DNA of 6,087 bases, taken from Gorillibacterium sp. (lineage in GTDB: Bacteria > Bacillota > Bacilli > Paenibacillales > NBRC-103111). The notes under the pieces are model-generated. The model made no database searches. It saw nothing but the letters and a program-made list of their open reading frames with translations, and was not told the origin of the DNA. The DNA lies in the NCBI GenBank assembly GCA_023511325.1, contig JAIMBU010000197.1, positions 1 to 6,087 on the forward strand, written 5' to 3'. Positions within the stretch are counted from its first letter, which is position 1. Each line of letters starts with the position of its first letter. The translations under genes and the position numbers were made by a program. Positions 4,296-6,087 of the stretch are shown here, piece by piece.

Positions 4296-6011
4296 TTAGG
4301 GCTCTATGCCATAAATGAGACTGCCATTTTGATAAACCGTTATTTTGTTCCAGTCCCCGTAAGTGATCTGATTGGCGTCGAAGGAATTGTCATTAGCCAA
4401 ATTATAATTGCTCCAGTCCTCTTTGTTAAAGCGGAATTGAATATCTCCAGTAGTGCCCTTGGCAGCGATACTGCCTGCCGCTGCGTTGAAACTGATCTCC
4501 AGGTAGGTGTCTGCATTGGTTTTTGGCGTCGCCAGCTTCACAAATTTGCCTAGAACATTAGCGGTACCGACCTGTGCATAATCTACGTGAAACGATTGGG
4601 CTGCTGTTCCGTCGCTAGTATACCAATAACGAACGGTAATATTATTTAATCCAACACTGGTATTTCCAGTATTGACTAGCCTTACGCTAGCACGAACCGA
4701 ATTGTCAGTTGTGGCTGGTCCACCGTTCTTGTATTGAACCGCCAGGCTAGCTGGAGCTGCAGGTGGCGTTGGGGTAGCTGAAGGCTCCCCTGTTGGCGTC
4801 GATGTCGGTCCAGTACTTGGAGTGCTCGTAGGCGTGGGTGTAGGCGTCGATGTGATGCTCTGCATGATCCGGTTCAGGATAGCTTGCTTAGGAGCATTCC
4901 ATGTAACCCAATCGTCCAGAAGAAGACCTCCTGTGTCCCCACTATTGGGATTTAGGCTCCAATAGGTCCAGTACAAGCTGTTGGCGCCAATATAATCGAT
5001 AAGCTTGTTCTGCCACTTTCCTTCTACGGAAACAGTATCTACGCTTCTACCACCGAATTCGCCTGCAATGACAGGTGCAATATTCTGTTTGCTGATATAT
5101 CCCCAATACTTGTCCCAAATGGCAGGCATATTGCTAGGGAAGCTGGGGTCCTCAAACCATGTTTGGGAAGCAACTCCTGGCCCATAATCATGAGCGGAAT
5201 ATACCAATTGATTAGGCTTGCTGAGTCGAATCGGGTAATTAGCTGCTCCCTCCAGATTCCCGCCCCACCAATAGCCGCCTGTTCCGCCTTGAACGTTCTT
5301 CTCAATTCCCTCGACAATAATCAGCCAATTCGGATTGACCGCTAAGATAGCATTGCCTGCTCGTTCAGATGCCAGCCGCCAGTCGGTGGCAGTATTTCCG
5401 CTGCCCCAGCTAGCTGTGCCATGAGGCTCGTTATGCAGGTCTGCCCCGATGACCGTAGCATTGTTTTTGTAGCGCTCCGCCAGCATCTTCCAATCGTTAA
5501 TCCAGCGTTCTTCCGAATAGGCTGCGGTGTACCAAAGCTCAGATTGACCGCCGGAGTCAGGACGGTGTCGGTCCAGGAAGATTTGAATATCTCGGGCTCC
5601 CGCCTTTTGAATCAGGACGTCCATGACTTGGATCGGCTTCAGGCCCGCAAGATCAGGGTTTTTGGCATAATCAATACTGTTGACGGAAGAGGAAGCATCA
5701 AACATTTGGTTACAGTAGGGCAACCGAATCAGATTGTATCCTTTATCCTTAATTTGATCGAGAACATCGTCCATGGACCGCGTCCACAAACCGTGTGGGG
5801 AATAGTTTGCTGTTTCAAAGCCAAACCAGTTTAAGCCATTGAAAACGGCTGACTTACCGTTGGAATCTACTATCCGGTTTCCAGAAGTCGAGTAAAAACC
5901 TGTTGTAGCCGCAGTTGCAGCTTTTACTGTCGAAATAATCCCAATCGCAGAGATGAGTACAGCTGCACTGAGAACTAGACCCAACCATGCTTTGCGTTTT
6001 GGTTTGTACAT
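4296..6011 (-). CDS. Secreted endo-beta-1,4-glucanase: GH5 catalytic domain plus CBM3
   Basis: A 571-residue extracellular cellulase that cleaves internal beta-1,4 bonds of cellulose. The signal peptide is at 1-31: basic MYKPKRK, a hydrophobic core, then a likely cut after VKA. The GH5 domain spans about 37-385. It shows IRLPY with Arg96, DRHRPD (147-152), the acid/base Glu195 in DLHNEPH, YSAHDYG (271-277), the nucleophile Glu318 in AGEFGG and YWTYWSLNPNSGDTGG (347-362), so all catalytic landmarks are present. The pattern, especially GLNWFGFET, SGQSELWYT-like and the SGDTGG segment, resembles Acidothermus E1, pointing to subfamily GH5_1. A Thr/Pro/Ser linker (386-421) leads to a C-terminal CBM3 (about 422-571; LAVQYKNG, VRYWYTSDGTAAQSF, NKEDWSNYN...NSFDAN) that binds cellulose. 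ATG 6011 is preceded by GAGGAGG at an 11-base gap. It is monocistronic, with a terminator downstream. Confidence 0.95.
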   Translation of the reverse strand: MYKPKRKAWLGLVLSAAVLISAIGIISTVKAATAATTGFYSTSGNRIVDSNGKSAVFNGLNWFGFETANYSPHGLWTRSMDDVLDQIKDKGYNLIRLPYCNQMFDASSSVNSIDYAKNPDLAGLKPIQVMDVLIQKAGARDIQIFLDRHRPDSGGQSELWYTAAYSEERWINDWKMLAERYKNNATVIGADLHNEPHGTASWGSGNTATDWRLASERAGNAILAVNPNWLIIVEGIEKNVQGGTGGYWWGGNLEGAANYPIRLSKPNQLVYSAHDYGPGVASQTWFEDPSFPSNMPAIWDKYWGYISKQNIAPVIAGEFGGRSVDTVSVEGKWQNKLIDYIGANSLYWTYWSLNPNSGDTGGLLLDDWVTWNAPKQAILNRIMQSITSTPTPTPTSTPSTGPTSTPTGEPSATPTPPAAPASLAVQYKNGGPATTDNSVRASVRLVNTGNTSVGLNNITVRYWYTSDGTAAQSFHVDYAQVGTANVLGKFVKLATPKTNADTYLEISFNAAAGSIAAKGTTGDIQFRFNKEDWSNYNLANDNSFDANQITYGDWNKITVYQNGSLIYGIEP

Positions 6012-6029
6012 GAATAATCGTGCCTCCTC

Positions 6030-6047
6030 TGAAATAGAGTATTTTCA
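6030..6047. promoter_or_regulatory. Inverted repeat TGAAA-N8-TTTCA in the cellulase leader
   Basis: Two perfect 5-bp arms separated by eight bases lie 19-36 bp before the cellulase ATG, directly upstream of its ribosome site. An 18-bp dyad here could be an operator. It resembles the outer bases of a CcpA cre site but lacks the central CG, so I do not call it cre. Confidence 0.3.
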
Positions 6048-6060
6048 TTAGGTGCAAACT

Positions 6061-6066
6061 TTTATA
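6061..6066 (-). promoter_or_regulatory. Possible -10 box (TATAAA) of the cellulase gene
   Basis: TATAAA on the minus strand, with transcription expected near 6054 and a leader of about 43 bases. The matching -35 would fall at about 6084-6089, cut by the window end; its last four bases, if the spacing is 17, are GCAA. Other AT-rich alternatives exist, so this is tentative. Confidence 0.3.
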
Positions 6067-6087
6067 TGGAATATTATGGTATATTGC

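Noticed and set aside
4785..4856. Tandem repeat array as an independent element
   Set aside because: The short TP/STP-coding repeats are the in-frame linker of the cellulase, a common feature of modular glycoside hydrolases.
5421..5834. 137-residue plus-strand open frame opposite the cellulase
   Set aside because: It is antisense to the GH5 catalytic core with no domain or convincing ribosome site; a coding shadow.
6030..6047. CcpA cre site
   Set aside because: Outer arms are similar, but the central CG and the flanking consensus bases are missing.

Overview
The window looks like a piece of a Paenibacillus-type chromosome (endospore-forming, motile Firmicutes). The evidence is a SpoIIID sporulation regulator, an Mbl-type actin, the paired flagellar rod proteins FlhO and FlhP, strong AGGAGG-type ribosome binding sites, and a secreted GH5 cellulase with a CBM3. 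The genus is inferred from gene content and order; no rRNA is present to confirm it. Every gene I can support lies on the minus strand, so the biological reading order runs from high to low coordinates.

In that order: (1) positions 6011-4296 encode a secreted two-domain endoglucanase (signal peptide, GH5 catalytic domain, Thr/Pro linker, C-terminal CBM3), closed by a strong hairpin terminator at 4231-4285. (2) About 300 bp of leader and intergenic DNA carries a convincing sigma-E-type promoter and strong ribosome binding site just ahead of spoIIID (3992-3702, GTG start). (3) After a 186-bp gap with a candidate sigma-A promoter comes the run mbl (3515-2508), flhO (2493-1555), flhP (1547-690) and an EpuA-family small membrane protein (666-367). 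The gaps in this run are 14, 7 and 23 bp, which suggests one operon. It ends at a rho-independent terminator (336-366) touching the last stop codon. (4) Downstream of that terminator, a CDP-alcohol phosphatidyltransferase gene begins at 279 (or 318) and runs off the window at position 1.

The central block spoIIID-mbl-flhO-flhP is a conserved chromosomal neighbourhood, also known from Bacillus. It joins a mother-cell sporulation regulator, the cell-wall elongation cytoskeleton and the distal rod of the flagellum. The cellulase is the accessory-looking element: it sits directly upstream of spoIIID behind its own terminator and has a niche-specific (plant polysaccharide) role. I see no transposase, tRNA, CRISPR array or prophage signal, and nothing that amounts to a previously undescribed system. 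The points worth a second look are the cellulase placement, an extra loop in FlhO, the spoIIID leader region, and several small regulatory-looking sites.
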